Assembly (NCBI GenBank): GCA_038025085.1
Contig: CM076145.1
Location: forward strand, 12,745,000-12,808,999
DNA: 64,000 nucleotides
Direction of reading: 5' to 3'
Source: Tetragonia tetragonoides
Lineage: Eukaryota > Streptophyta > Magnoliopsida > Caryophyllales > Aizoaceae
Notes under the pieces: model-generated
Seen by the model: the letters and a program-made list of their open reading frames with translations, nothing else
What the model was told of the DNA's origin: nothing
Databases searched by the model: none
In this document: positions 1-11,022 of the stretch, one piece after another
Numbering within the stretch: position 1 is the stretch's first letter
Layout: each line of letters starts with the position of its first letter
Made by a program: the position numbers and the translations under genes

Positions 1-3000
1 AAGAGAAAGCACCCAAATGCTTTGTTTGCATTAATTTAAGGGAGAAACTACACCAAGGATGTTTACAAGTATAAACAAGCTTCAACTCAAGCTTTTGAAT
101 GCATTTACGCGTTTTAAAAGCTCATACGACTAGGGTGAAGGAGATTGAGTTCTTTTGTGTTGTATATTAGGAGAAAGAACTTAAATGTTTTGTTTCCAAT
201 CATTTGGGTGTGAAATTACACCAAGTATGTTTACAAGTACAAACAAGCTTCAACTCAAGCTTTTGAATGCATTGATGCGTTTTAAAAGCTCACACGACTA
301 GGGTGAAAGAGATTGAGTTCTCTTGTGATGTATATTAAGAGAAAGCACCCAAATGCTTTGTTTGCATTCATTTTAGTGAGAAACTACACCAAGGATGTTT
401 ACAAGTATAAACAAGCTTCAACTCTAGCTTCTGAATGCATTTTCGCGTTTTAACAACTCTTACGACTAGGTGATAGAGTTTGAGTTGTTTTGTGTTATAT
501 ATTAAGAGAAAGCACCCAAATGCTTTGTTTGCATTCATTTGAGAGAGAAACTACACCAAGGATGTTTACAAGTACAAACAAGCTTCAACTCAAGCTTTTG
601 AATGCATTTACGCGTTTTAACAGCTCTTACGACTAGGGTGAAAGAGATTGAGTTCTTTTGTGTTGTATATTAAGAGAAAGCACTTAAATGCTATGTTTGC
701 ATTCATTTGAGTGTGAAACAACACCAAGTATGTTTACATGTTCAAACAAGCATCAACTCAAGCTTTTCAATGCATTTACGCGTTTTAACAGCTCTTGCGA
801 CTAGGTGAAAGAGATTGATTTCTTTTGTGTTTTATATTAAGAGAAAGCACCCAAATGCTTTGTTCGCATTCCTTTGAGCGTGAAACTATGCCAAGGATGT
901 TTACAAGTACAAACAAGCTTCAACACAAGCTTTTGAATGGTTTTACGCGTTTTAAAATCTCATACGACTAGGGTGAAAGAGATTGAGTTCTTTTGTGATG
1001 TATAGTAAGAGAAAGCACCTAAATGCCTTCTTTGCATTCATTTGAGTGAGAAACTACACCAAGGATGTTTACAGGAACAAACAAGCTTCAACTCAAGTTT
1101 TTGAATGCATTTCCGCGTTTTAACAACTCTTACGACTAGTCGAAAAGAGATTGAGTTCTTTTGTGTTGTATATTAAGAAAAAGCACACAAATGCTTTGTT
1201 TACATTCATTTGAGTGTGAAAGTACACCAAGGATGTTCACAACTACAAACAAGCTTCAACTCAAGCTTTTAAATGCATTTACGCGTTTTAAAAGCTCATA
1301 CGACAAGGGTGAAAGAGATTGAGTTCTTTTGTGTTGTATATTAAGAAAAAGCATTCAAATGCTTTATTTGCATTCATTTGAGTGAGAAACTACACCAAGG
1401 ATATTTACAAGTGCAACAAGCATCAACTCAAGCTTTTCAATGCATTTACGCGTTTTAACAGCTCTTACGACTAGGTGAAAGAGATTGTGTTCTTTTGTGT
1501 TATATATTAGGAGAAAGCTGCCAAATGCTTTGTTTGCATTCATTTGAGGTTTAAACTATACCAAGGATGTTTACAAGTACAAACAAGCTTCAACTCAAGC
1601 TTTTGAATGCATTTACGCATTTTATAAGCTCATACGTCTAGGGTGAAAGAGATTGAGTTCTTTTGTGTTGTATATTAAAAGAAAGCACCCAAATGCTTTG
1701 TTTGAATTCATTTGAGTGACAAACTACAACAAGGATGTTTACAAGTCCAAACAAGCTTCAACTCAAGATTTTGAATGCATTTACGCGTTTTAAAACCTCA
1801 TACGACTAGGGTGAAAGAGATTGAGTTCTTTTGTGTTATATAATAAGAGAAAGCACACAAATGCTTTGTGTGCATTCATTTGAGTGTGAAACTACACCAA
1901 GGATGTTTACAAGTACAGACAAGCTTCAACTCAAGCTTTTGAATGCGTTTACGCGTTTTAAAACTTCAATTGACTAGGGTGAAAGAGATTGAGTTCTTTG
2001 TATTGTATTTTAAGAGAAAGCACCCGAATGCTTTGTTTGCATTCATTTGAGTGAGAAACTACAGCAAGGATTTTTACAAGTACAAAGAAGCTTCAACTCA
2101 AGCTTTTGAGTGCATTTACGCGTTTTTAAAGATCATACGACTAGGGTGAAAGAGATTGAGTTCTTTTGTGTTGTATATAAAGAGAAAGCACCCAAATGCT
2201 TTTTTTACATTCAATAGAGTGTGAAACTACACCAAGGATGTTTACAAGTACAAAACAAGCATTAACTCAAGCTCTTGAATGCATTTAGGCGTTTTAACAT
2301 CTCTTACAACTAGGTGAAAGAGATTGAGTTCTTTTGTGTTGTAAATTAGGAGAAAGCACCCAAATGCTTTGTTTGCATTAATTTGAGTGTGAAACTACAC
2401 CAAGGATGTTTACAAGTACAAACAAGCTTCAACTTAAGCTTTTGAATGGTTTTACGGGTTTTAAAAGCTCATACGACTAGGGTGAAAGAGATTGATTTCT
2501 TTTGTGTTGTATATTAAGAAAAAAGCACCCAAATGCTTTGTTTGCATTCATCTACACCAAGGATGTTTACAAGTACAAAACAAGCTTCAACTCAAGCTTT
2601 TGAGTGGATTTACGCGTTTCTAAAGATCATACGACTAGGGTGAAAGCGATTGAGTTCTTTCGTGTTGCATATAAAGAGAAAGCACCCAAATACTTTGTTT
2701 GCATTCATTAGAGTGAGAAAGTACACCAAGGATGTTTACAATTACAAACAAGCTTCAACTCAAACTTTTGAATGCATTAGGCGTTTTAACATCTCTTACA
2801 ACTAGGTGAAAGAGATTGAGTTCTATTGTGTTGTATATTTGGAGAAAGCACCCAAATGCTTTGTTTGCATTAATTTGAGTGTGAAACTACACCAAGGATG
2901 TTTACAAGTACAAACAAGCTTCAACTCAAGCTTTTGAATGGTTTTACGCGTTTTAAAAGCTCATACGACTAGGGTGAAAGAGATTGATTTCTTTTGTGTT

Positions 3001-3558
3001 GTATATTAAGAGAAAGAACCCAAATGCTTTGTTTGCATTCATTTGAGTGCAAATCTACACCAAGGATGTTTACAAGTACAAAACAAGCTTCAACTCAAGC
3101 TTTTGAGTGCATTTACGCGTTTCTAAAGATCATACGACTAGGGTAAAAGAGTTTGAGTTCTTTCGTGTTGTATATAAAGAGAAAGCACGCAAATGCTTTG
3201 TTTGCATTCATTTGAGTGAGAAACTACACCAAGGATGTTTACAAGTGCAAACAAGCATCAACTCAAGCTTTTCAATGCATTTACGCGTTTTAACAGCTCT
3301 TACGACTAGGTGAAAGAGATTGAGTTCTTTTGTGTTATACATTAGGAGAAAGCTGCCAAATCCTTTGTTTGCATTCATTTGAGTTTTCAACTATACCAAG
3401 GATGTTTACAAGTACAAACAAGCTTCAACTCAAGCTTTGAATGCATTTACGCATTTTATAAGCTCATACGACTTCGGTGAAAGAGATTGAGTTCTTTTGT
3501 GTTGTATATTAAGAGAAAGCACCCAAATGCTTTGTTTTAATTCATTTGAGTGAGAAAC
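1..3558. repeat. Tandem satellite array, ~168 bp monomer, about 21 copies
   Basis: The block starting GAGAAAGCACCCAAATGC recurs at about 3, 171, 339 and 506 and onward, giving a 167-168 bp period. Each monomer carries a conserved core with two HindIII sites (in CAAGCTTCAACTCAAGC and just after), then a TTTACGCGTTTTAA block and a CATACGACTAGGGTGAAAGAG block. Monomers differ by substitutions and small indels and fall into subtypes: GACTAGGTG versus GACTAGGGTG, GTGTGAAAC versus GTGAGAAAC. The array runs off the left edge and ends abruptly where the LTR at 3559 begins. The monomer length is typical of plant centromeric and other heterochromatic satellites, but I do not recognise the family. Short ORFs inside are by-products of the repeat. 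Confidence 0.96.
2105..3190. repeat. Higher-order trimer (~495 bp) within the satellite
   Basis: Variant features recur every three monomers. The TTTCTAAAGATCATACGAC type with TATAAAGAGAAAGC appears near 2120, 2610 and 3120. The TTAGGCGTTTTAACATCTC type appears near 2285 and 2778. The AATGGTTTTACG type followed by GATTGATTTCTTTTG appears near 2445 and 2938. This is a trimeric higher-order repeat of roughly 495 bp laid over the 168 bp period. One unit has a short deletion near 2550. Confidence 0.7.
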
Positions 3559-4403
3559 TGATGTGATTTATTTAGGGATTTTCTGTATTTTTGATAAACA
3601 ACACAATAAAAGGGATATACCTCTCGAATCACTCAAGGGGTTGGGGGTTTTCGTTCAAAAATCACTCAAAAACAATACTTGCGCATCACACACAAGGGTT
3701 TCAAACTGAATCACTCAATTTGAGGGGTAAATACTCACGTATTAATCATTAATCATCAAAGTCTATGTTACAATTTCGTGCTCTCCCCTATTTATAGACA
3801 AAGAAATCTAAAGCTACTAGGAATCCTAATCCAAGTAGGAAACTAACTATGAAAATGATTACAATTGTAGAACGAACTATCTAACAGCTTTCCTAATTCC
3901 TAATGGACTCCTAATGCTAACTATATTCAGACTATATCTTTCCTAAACAATAAATCACGTTTAAACAAGTAAAAGCAAACTAGGACACAATAACTAAACT
4001 AAAGTCGTTGCCTTGGCGCGCAAGAAAAATATTCCGTAACTTGTAACTCGTTTTTGACCATGTTGCGCTTTGAATTAGAGAAAACGCAAAGCATCAATGT
4101 TATAGATCTCGATCATATCTTTGCACAGAGATTTGAATCATCACGTTTGAATTTCATATGAGAGAGTTATGGCCAAAATACGAACAAATGTCAGAACTGC
4201 CAAGATTACGAGGTTCTCCATAATGAACGTGATCATATAACAAGAGCTTTAATCCCGACCTTGCATGGAAACTCCATGTAATCATGCTTGTAGGAGCCAC
4301 ATTAATGCATAACCATAAAAGCAACACGATGTATTCAAGAGTATTTGTTCCTTTGCTTGTTTCTTGGTTCTTTTCTTTAAATTGCTCACTTGCTCCTGCA
4401 TCA
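3559..4403 (-). repeat. 3' LTR of RT-A (845 bp)
   Basis: On the minus strand it begins TGATGCAGGAGCAAG and ends AATCACATCA. The boundaries are confirmed by the homologous solo LTR at 25011-25865, which has the same ends and a perfect TSD. A polypurine tract lies immediately upstream in element sense. The two LTR copies are clearly alike along their length, with scattered substitutions, most divergent around 3905-4130. Confidence 0.93.
3789..3796 (-). promoter_or_regulatory. TATA box of the RT-A LTR
   Basis: Minus-strand TATAAATA in a CTATAAATAGGGGAGAG context. It is conserved at 25241-25248 in the solo LTR of the same family, which supports a promoter role. Confidence 0.6.
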
Positions 4404-4404
4404 A

Positions 4405-4416
4405 TCTCCCTTTCTT
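4405..4416 (-). other. Polypurine tract of RT-A
   Basis: Minus-strand AAGAAAGGGAGA ends one base before the LTR start TGATGCAGG. This is the position and composition expected for plus-strand DNA priming, and it fixes the element's orientation. Confidence 0.8.
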
Positions 4417-4567
4417 CAAAAAGAATTGTCCCCAATTCTTGGTCGGTAACAATCTTTTCTTGAGTTTTGTCTCCATGATCTTCCAGGAAATAAATCGAAT
4501 AATTCTTGGAGAAGTCAGTATGAACAAAGTCTTCATATTTGAAAAAGATTGAATCATTTTGAGATGT

Positions 4568-5452
4568 CTACAATGAATCCACGACCACAAGGTTAGTAAT
4601 GATGTCAACCTCATCTTCTTGACTTACCTCATCAAATATAGGTGGTTGACTTGGGTCACAAGAAAATTCTTCTTTCAAAAAGTCATCATTATAACCAAGA
4701 TCATCAAGAAAATCACCAATATTATCTGGTTCAATGAATTCTTCCTCAACAAACTCATGAACCACGGTTTGTTGTTTTGAATTATAAACTTGAACATCAA
4801 TCAAGGAGTCCATGTTCTTGGCCTTTTCTTGTGAGTCTTCAATAGGAACAATATCTTTAAACGAACCATAAAAATCAGATTTCTTCAAGAACTCCTCAAT
4901 GATCTCTTTCTTTGGTTCTTTAACTTCTTCACTAGATTTCAAAGATAATTCAGCCTTATGCACCTCATGAATGTATTCTAAAGTAACCTGAAATTTTGTA
5001 GCACATTCATCTATGAAGTGACCGAAACCAAAGCAATTGGAACATTGGTTCTTATCTCGTTCGTTTTCTCTCAAATCTTGTTCAATCCGTTTCATCTCCA
5101 TCTCATACCAAAAAAGTTGAATACTTTCATCATAACAAGATGCACATGAACATTTTTGATCGTTGCTTGGATATGAAAATCTTCTCTTGAGATATCTCTT
5201 CAATTTGCTCAAGGTACGGATTTTCTCTTTCCTCATGAGTTTTCTGCGAGATTTCAAAGACTCCCACCAATCTAGAGCAGGTCCTCTTAGGCGAGAAATC
5301 ACAATCTTCACTTGCTCATAGTCAGTAAACTCATAACATAAAAATAACTCGTCAACCTTCTTAAGCCATCGACAAAACTCCTTTGAACAATACAACCCAT
5401 TAAACTCATCTAAGCTGGACTCAATAAACTTAGATTCCCATGGTAACTTCAT
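4568..5452 (-). CDS. Gag-like capsid/nucleocapsid protein of RT-A
   Basis: Intact 294-residue ORF. Residues ~1-100 fit the Retrotrans_gag fold: an F-x-G start (F17-N-G), the W-L-K-K-V-D-E-L-F block near 29-37, an R-L-R-G-P-A-L-D-W-W block at 54-63, and an R-R-F-S-Y end near 90-94. Residues 137-150 form a CCHC zinc knuckle (C-x2-C-x4-H-x4-C). The rest is acidic and carries no protease motif. By family knowledge it would package element RNA in cytoplasmic particles. The start chosen is the first Met of the conserved block; there is a stop 151 bp short of the polypurine tract. An intact gag in an otherwise empty element suggests a TR-GAG type, relying on a partner's pol. Confidence 0.85.
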   Translation of the reverse strand: MKLPWESKFIESSLDEFNGLYCSKEFCRWLKKVDELFLCYEFTDYEQVKIVISRLRGPALDWWESLKSRRKLMRKEKIRTLSKLKRYLKRRFSYPSNDQKCSCASCYDESIQLFWYEMEMKRIEQDLRENERDKNQCSNCFGFGHFIDECATKFQVTLEYIHEVHKAELSLKSSEEVKEPKKEIIEEFLKKSDFYGSFKDIVPIEDSQEKAKNMDSLIDVQVYNSKQQTVVHEFVEEEFIEPDNIGDFLDDLGYNDDFLKEEFSCDPSQPPIFDEVSQEDEVDIITNLVVVDSL

Positions 5453-5560
5453 ATTGTTTATTGCTTCATAAGATCATTGTCGAAATAATATTTTCCACTC
5501 GTAAAAACACAAAACGGCTCAAAAACAAGAGTAAATTTGGGATTCATTTGATTTATCTAA

Positions 5561-6400
5561 ATTGGGTTCAAGCTAGATTATGTTCCTGCTGAATTGCATG
5601 GTGATACTCAAATTGCTGGAATTCATAGAGAAGATATATTATCTGAAATAGCACACTGGAGTCAGGCAATTGTATGTTATGTAATTGGGGCTCAACCTCC
5701 TAGCCTGGTTCTGAACACTTTCATTCAGAAAGAATGGGGTGAACATGGGATTAATAAAATTGTTATGCTTAAAAATGGTATTACACTGGTTCGCTTTGAT
5801 AATGAAAATGGGAGAGATGTTGTTCTTAATACAGGGATTTTCCATTTTTGACAATAAACCAGTAATTGTTAGGCCTTGGTCTGAGGACCTCGATTTGTCA
5901 AAAGAGGAAATCAACTCAGTCCCAGTTTGGGTGAGATTTCTGGGCTTGGATATCAAATACCGGAGTGCTCCTAGGCTCAGCACATGGAGTATTCTGATAG
6001 GTCACCCACTCATGGCAGATAAGAACACCCAGCTGAAGAGAAGGGTTAATTTTGCAAGGGTTTTAACTGAAATTGAAGTAAACTTAGAAATGCCAGAATT
6101 GGTTCACTTTCGAACTGAAAAGGGGGCCATTTGGAGCAAAGGGTCAAATATGAGTGCAAGCCTGTTACATGTAGCTTTTGCAAGCTATATGGTCATATGG
6201 AGGAGGACTGTAGGAAGAAACACAAAAAGGTTTGGGTACCAGTTAATAGGCCAGCTACAGGGATCCAGCCAGCTATAGGGGTCCAGAATACAGGGGTCCA
6301 GCCATCTCTAGGGGTTGTTCAACCAGTTGCAAGGGTCACTCAGACAATCACAGGGGGTATAGTTGTAGGCCAGAGTGCAAGGGATGGCCAAACAGTCTAG
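5561..6400 (+). pseudogene. LINE-1 ORF1: DUF4283 RNA-binding protein with zinc knuckle
   Basis: The frame is open from 5561 and shifts near 5845 and again near 6135, so it is broken. The first two parts match the DUF4283 domain of plant LINE ORF1 proteins: an opening YVPAELHGD block, a V-R-F-D-N-E-N-G-R-D-V-V block, and the NKPVIVRPW and VPVWVRFLGL motifs. The third part has a CCHC knuckle, C-S-F-C-K-L-Y-G-H-M-E-E-D-C, near 6155-6200. Afterwards comes a short degenerate peptide repeat (VQPSLGVVQP-like, ~6250-6400). ORF1 proteins bind LINE RNA in the RNP. The start of the natural ORF is not recoverable. Confidence 0.8.
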
Positions 6401-6617
6401 GCAGGTGCTCCAGGCCAAACTAGTGTAGCTGTGGGATGGCAAAAAACACAGAACAACAGCAGGGCAAGACCATAACCAGTTGTGACTACTCCAGTACACA
6501 ACAATTTTGCTGTGTTGTCCCAAGAAGAAATAATTTTGAATGATGTAGTGCAAGGTAATGCAGATTCTGTTATGCCTCCTATGGGGCATGGATAGGATCC
6601 TCTCATGAAACATTATG

Positions 6618-8359
6618 GGCCTGAATGGCCTGAATAAACAGAAAGAAATTAATCTTTTCTGTAATATTAATAAAGTTGGCCTTATAGGCATTTTGGAAAC
6701 AAAATTGAAAGACAAAAATGTTGAAAAAGTTAAAAAGGGAGTTTTGTATGGCTAGAAGTTTTTTATAAACACTCATGCCCACAATGGGGGGAGAATTTGG
6801 GTTTTTTGGAGACCTAAAATTTATTTAGTTGATATTATGCAATCAACTGATCAAATGATCACCTGTAAAGTGACCCACCTTCTGCAACAAGCTCAGTTTT
6901 ATGTCTCTTTTATATATATTCTGAATGAGAAGGAAGAGCGCAAGCCTCTGTGGCAAGACATGATCCATTTTGCAAGGAATAATGATGTCCCTTGGCATGC
7001 TCTTGGGGATTTTAACAATGTCCTCTCTCAGCAAGATAGGATAGGGGGTGCTCCTGTCACTTTAAGTGAAGTTACTGAATTCCAGACTTGTGTGTCTGAT
7101 TGCCTGCTTATGGAACTTGCTTTTACTGGATGCTAGTTTACCTGGAACAATAGGCATGAGCAAGGGCCAAGAATTTTCTCAAAAATTGATAGGATATTCT
7201 GCAATGATAACTAGCTTAGTATGTATGAGGACTGTGTGGTGCATTTTCACCCTGAAGGGGTTTCTGATCATTGCCCAGCATTGCTCACTCTTAAACTAGC
7301 TCAGAAAAGACATGCTGCAAGGTTTTACTATTTCTATATGTGGGGTAAGAACCCCAATTTTCTGTCCCTGGTACATGATGCTTGGTCCAGTAACATTGTA
7401 GGCACCAAAATGTTCTCAATTATGGCCAAGCTGAAAAGAACAAAGCAAGCCCTCAAGACTCTTAACAAGTGAATATGCTGATATTCAGTCACAACTGCAG
7501 GAAGCTAGAGACAAGATGACTAGCCTGCAGGAGAAAATGAACTTAGCTCCTATAGATAGTACCTTACAAAGTGAAGAAAGGGAAGCTAGACTGACTTTCC
7601 TAGCTCTACATGAAGATGTTGAATCATTTCTGCACCAAAAAAGCAAGGCCAAGTGGATGAACCTGGGGGACAGTAATTCCCACTACTTTCACGCAATCAT
7701 GAGGCAGAAAAGACAGTCTAACAGGGTGTATACACTTAAAGACAGTAAGGGCAATAAGCTGCAAACTTAAGAGCAAATCCATAATGAGCTTGCTGACTAC
7801 TACAAGAAGATGCTAGGAGTTTCTACTGAGAGAATTAAGCCTAATGCTAGAGTTTTCAGCAAAGGGCACATATTGTCAACTCAACAGCAACTGAAAGTGA
7901 TCAGACCCATCAGCAGGGATGAGATCAAAGCAGCTTTATTCAGCATTGACACTACCAAAAGCCCTGGCCCTGATGGCTTTGGTAGTGGGTTCTTTAAAGA
8001 TGCATGGCCAGAGATTGGAGAGGAGATCAATGCAGCTGTGGAGGATTTTTTCACCACATGTAAAATGTTAAAGCAAGTGAATTCAACTAATCTGTGCCTT
8101 ATTCCCAAAATTGCTGCCCCTGTATATGCATCTGACTTTCCTCCCATAGCGTGCTGCAACACCATATACAAATGCATCTCCAAAGTACTTTCTAGTAGAT
8201 TAAATGAGGTACTACCTGATTTAATTTCTGTGAGTCAAGGGGCTTTTGTAAAGGGGAGGAGTATTATTCATAATGTTTTAATATGCCAAGAAATCATTAA
8301 GAACTATAGAAGAAAGAACACTTCCCCTAGGTTTTTAATGAAGATTGATTTACGCAAAG
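6618..8359 (+). pseudogene. LINE-1 ORF2 N-terminal part: endonuclease and start of RT
   Basis: Fragmented by stops and shifts. The endonuclease carries the GILETK block (catalytic Glu) near 6690, GDFNNVLSQQDR near 7005-7040 and a final S-D-H (in EGVSDHCPAL) near 7255. This fits an L1-type apurinic endonuclease that nicks target DNA. From ~7810 a longer open frame holds the RT N-terminus: K-S-P-G-P-D-G-F near 7960, LIPKI near 8098, QGAFVKGRSI near 8237 and the KIDLRK block, at which the ORF is cut by RT-B. A stop replaces a residue before FTWNN near 7134. Not functional as it stands. Confidence 0.85.
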
Positions 8360-9266
8360 TGTCGTGGTCCGCACCTCGACAGCTAGGTAGCAGCGTCACA
8401 GACACTCAGTGCTCGGTCATGAGTGTCGCGGACAGGCACCAACGACTAGTTAGCTAGGTTACGACTAGGTGTTATGTCCGGTCACAGGTGTCGGGCTCTA
8501 GAATGCCCGGACAAAGTGTGGAATTTGTCGGACAAGGATAAGCGCAGGACTTCCTTGGGGGATGAGAAGGTCCACAGTGGAGTCGGTTGATGAGAAACAA
8601 GGTTTGAGTTCCATCGGAGATTGAGTATGAAAGTTATGCAACTTTGATGGTCACTCCTGTCACCTGGGCTGAACCATATAAGACACTTTACGGGGTAGTA
8701 GGTGTTTGAGCTCTCCACCTCCCTTGGGTGCATGGATGATTGGCAAACATCATGACACTTAAGTGAGCTTCCCCGGAAAGGGACAGGCTTGATGGCATGT
8801 CAAAGGACAGCGTTGAGTCTCTTCTGGATAGAACACCCCGGAGACATTACCGAGTAGCCGGCGGGCTCGGTAGTGAGCATCATGCGCCGAGAGGAGGTTC
8901 GTTATTTTGAGATGTTTGCGGGATGCTTTATCGTGAACCCTATCAATGTTCAGTGGAGCTAGAGTGATGACCAAGAGTGTCGGCACTAGTACGCGACGAG
9001 GGTCTGGAGTATGGGTCAACCATGATGCAGGATATCCGAAATGACCGATTGGGCGAGTGTCGGGCGAAATAACCGACACCGGGAAGCGACTAGTATCTCG
9101 AGGAAGGAACAACAGTGAAGCGAGCAAGCCTCAATAGGATGATTTGAGTTGTGAAGAGTTCAAGGTGAGTCGGAATGGACAGAACCTCACGTGAAGGCTG
9201 GTCAAGACTCGGTGGAGTCTTGATGCCGTACGGTCATTCTGCAGCGAAAAATTTAGGACCGAAACA
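8360..9266 (+). repeat. RT-B 5' LTR (907 bp, internally shortened)
   Basis: Starts TGTCGTGGTCCGCACC and ends GACCGAAACA, just before the primer-binding site. It matches the 3' LTR along both ends but lacks about 640 bp present in the 3' LTR (roughly 14337-14984). The two sides meet near 8947, after CCCTATCAATG. Since LTRs are identical at insertion, this is most simply a later deletion or an exchange with another family member. Confidence 0.9.
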
Positions 9267-9268
9267 GT

Positions 9269-9280
9269 TGGTATCAGAGC
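9269..9280 (+). other. RT-B primer-binding site (tRNA-iMet)
   Basis: TGGTATCAGAGC lies 2 nt after the LTR end. It is the standard plant retroelement site complementary to the 3' end of initiator Met-tRNA. It fixes the 5' LTR end and the plus orientation. Confidence 0.9.
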
Positions 9281-10750
9281 TTTGGCTTTCCTTCACCATG
9301 ACAACGTGTTGGTTAGCGACAAAGTGTATGAAGCTTCTTAGTGGTCGAGAGCTAATGTGAGCTGCTTTGATGCGGATTGGTTACCGATGACCTTGCTGGT
9401 TTCCATGAGGCCAACTTGGGTTCATTGGGACATTGTGGACTCGCCGATCCACAATGTTGGAGCTAGCGGAGGCAACTTCGGAGACGGATTTTGCAAGGGT
9501 TGAATCAGGGTCTGTGGTAGACAAGGATCAACTATGGCAAGTTGCAGTTGAAGAGTTGTGTTGGGTTGTTCAGTGCCATCGTACTTGACAAATGAAGATC
9601 AAACAGGTGACATTGGCAACGAAGTGATGGTCTGTGGGACAAGTTACTTGAATATTGAACATGTGCTATGTGGGTTTCGTTGTGCCGACATGTGTGTTGG
9701 GCGGTTGACGATCGTTTTTGAAACGAGAGGGCGTATTAGAACAACGATAGTACGAGATCAAGATGATCAGTTGGCTAGAAGCGCCATGAAGAGTCCTTCA
9801 GAGAGCCACCTTTAAAGGGTGTGCTGGTAAAACCCTTCCGAGGAAGGTCACCTTATGAGGTGCGGCGAGCAGAAGTGGACGATGCAACAAGACGTCGTCG
9901 GTTGGCCAAGGAGGGCCCCGTTAGTCTGGGTCCGAGCGGCACGTGTCCATGTGAAGTTGGAGTTGTGGGAGAATTCTAACAACCTTGTGGATGCTGCTTT
10001 CGAATTGTTCGAGAGCTTAAGTGGGGGAGGGCCCCACTGCCGTAGTGGTCGCATGATGTCGAGACTGAGGCAAGCACACTAATGAAGTGTGTTCGGTGAG
10101 TGAGTTCGGTAAGTGGTCGTAGTAGACACTATAGCAGCAGACAGCTATTCGGAGGAGCAAATTGAGATATTGCAACCGATACCGGACCTTTGTGTGGACT
10201 TGTGAAACATCACTCCGAAAGGAGGTGATTTGGGGCAAGGTAAACGCGTGCTGAGACCTTAATGGAGATCAACCAGTAGTGCGGGCGACAGCCAGAGGTG
10301 TTGCCCGCGGAGCGTGTCGACGAGAAGGGCGATGTTGTAGTGTGAGTACAGCGATTTTGAGCTTACAAAACTCAGCGCAAGTGTCAGAATCTCATTTCCA
10401 GAGGTGATCCGAAGGGAATACATCGCGAGAGTAAGGGTGATGACTGGGTCTCAGAAGGGTGCCCGAAGATAGGCACTCGTTGTCGTGCTCTGTAGGTGTG
10501 TTGTGGAAGTCGAGCTCAGTGGTACTCGTTAAAGTACACTGGTGCTGCGATGTGGAGTTGTGCTTGGAAGATGGGGTGTGTCTCTGCACTTTTGCGGATG
10601 GACCAGCGTTGCTTATGGGAGCAAGCTTTATGGGAAGTTAGTTGGTTGCTTGTGGGAGCTACCGTTCGCAGTAGTGTACGCAGATCAGCGTCTAAAGAGA
10701 TGTTACTTGGGCTTAGTGAAGCCAGCTCGAATTTGGAGCCTGTCTTGTCC

Positions 10751-10993
10751 GGTGACCCTGAAAGATTGGGTGCATCGAGACGTTTCGTGGCCCATGAAAG
10801 AGGGGGCGCACAAGGTGGTTCGTTGTTGTATGGTGACCCTGAAAGATTGGGTGCATCGAGAAGTTCCGTGGCCCATGAAAGAGGGGGCGCACGAGGTAGT
10901 TCACTATTGTTTGGTGACCCTGAAAGATTGGGTGCATCAAGACGTTCCGTGACCCATGAAAGAGGGGGTGCACGAGGTAAGTCTTTGTTGACG
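10751..10993 (+). repeat. Three 81-bp tandem repeats (first set)
   Basis: GGTGACCCTGAAAGATTGG starts at 10751, 10832 and 10913. The 81-bp period equals 27 codons, so an ORF through it (10496-11002) encodes a repeated 27-residue peptide with GDPERLGASRR and HERGGARG blocks; other frames and the opposite strand are also open. The set sits just upstream of the polypurine tract. Duplicated at 13478-13720. Confidence 0.93.
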
Positions 10994-11022
10994 AGGACGT
11001 GAACGGCTTAAGTTGGGGAGAG

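Larger units (their letters stand above)
3559..5555 (-). mobile_element. RT-A: minus-strand gag-only LTR retrotransposon, 5' truncated
   Basis: Read on the minus strand, this is the 3' part of a small LTR element: gag ORF (5452-4568), ~150 bp spacer, polypurine tract and 3' LTR (4403-3559). No protease, RT or integrase fits between gag and the tract, so the element is non-autonomous by design or by old deletion. The 5' LTR and primer-binding site are absent; sequence changes into LINE-1 around 5550. The 3' LTR abuts the satellite, so insertion into the satellite is likely, but the missing 5' end prevents TSD proof. A solo LTR of the same family sits at 25011-25865. Confidence 0.85.
5556..8359 (+). 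mobile_element. LINE-1, 5' segment (ORF1 and first part of ORF2)
   Basis: Non-LTR retrotransposon of the plant L1 type: DUF4283/zinc-knuckle ORF1, then apurinic endonuclease and the N-terminal half of RT. The 5' end is uncertain, since RT-A sequence gives way to LINE coding sequence around 5550, with the LINE frame open from 5561. It breaks off at 8359 at the RT-B insertion and resumes at 15302. Without RT-B the LINE is about 4.6 kb, so it is close to full length. I could not find a TSD, perhaps because its left junction is rearranged. Confidence 0.9.
9267..11022 (+). repeat. RT-B internal region, no recognisable coding function
   Basis: About 1.75 kb between the 5' LTR and the first downstream LTR copy. 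Open stretches exist (for example 9558-9815 and 10496-11002) but none shows gag or pol motifs. The part from 9606 on is duplicated at 12333-13749 with very few differences. It ends in GTTGGGGAGAG, a polypurine tract directly before the LTR at 11023. I assign no protein function. Confidence 0.75.

Noticed and set aside
1..3558. CRISPR-like array or gene cluster
   Set aside because: Direct repeats have no unique spacers; the full 168 bp is repeated. Short ORFs on both strands are satellite by-products.
5639..6715. Minus-strand ORFs opposite LINE-1 ORF1
   Set aside because: Shadows of the plus-strand LINE coding sequence, without motifs.
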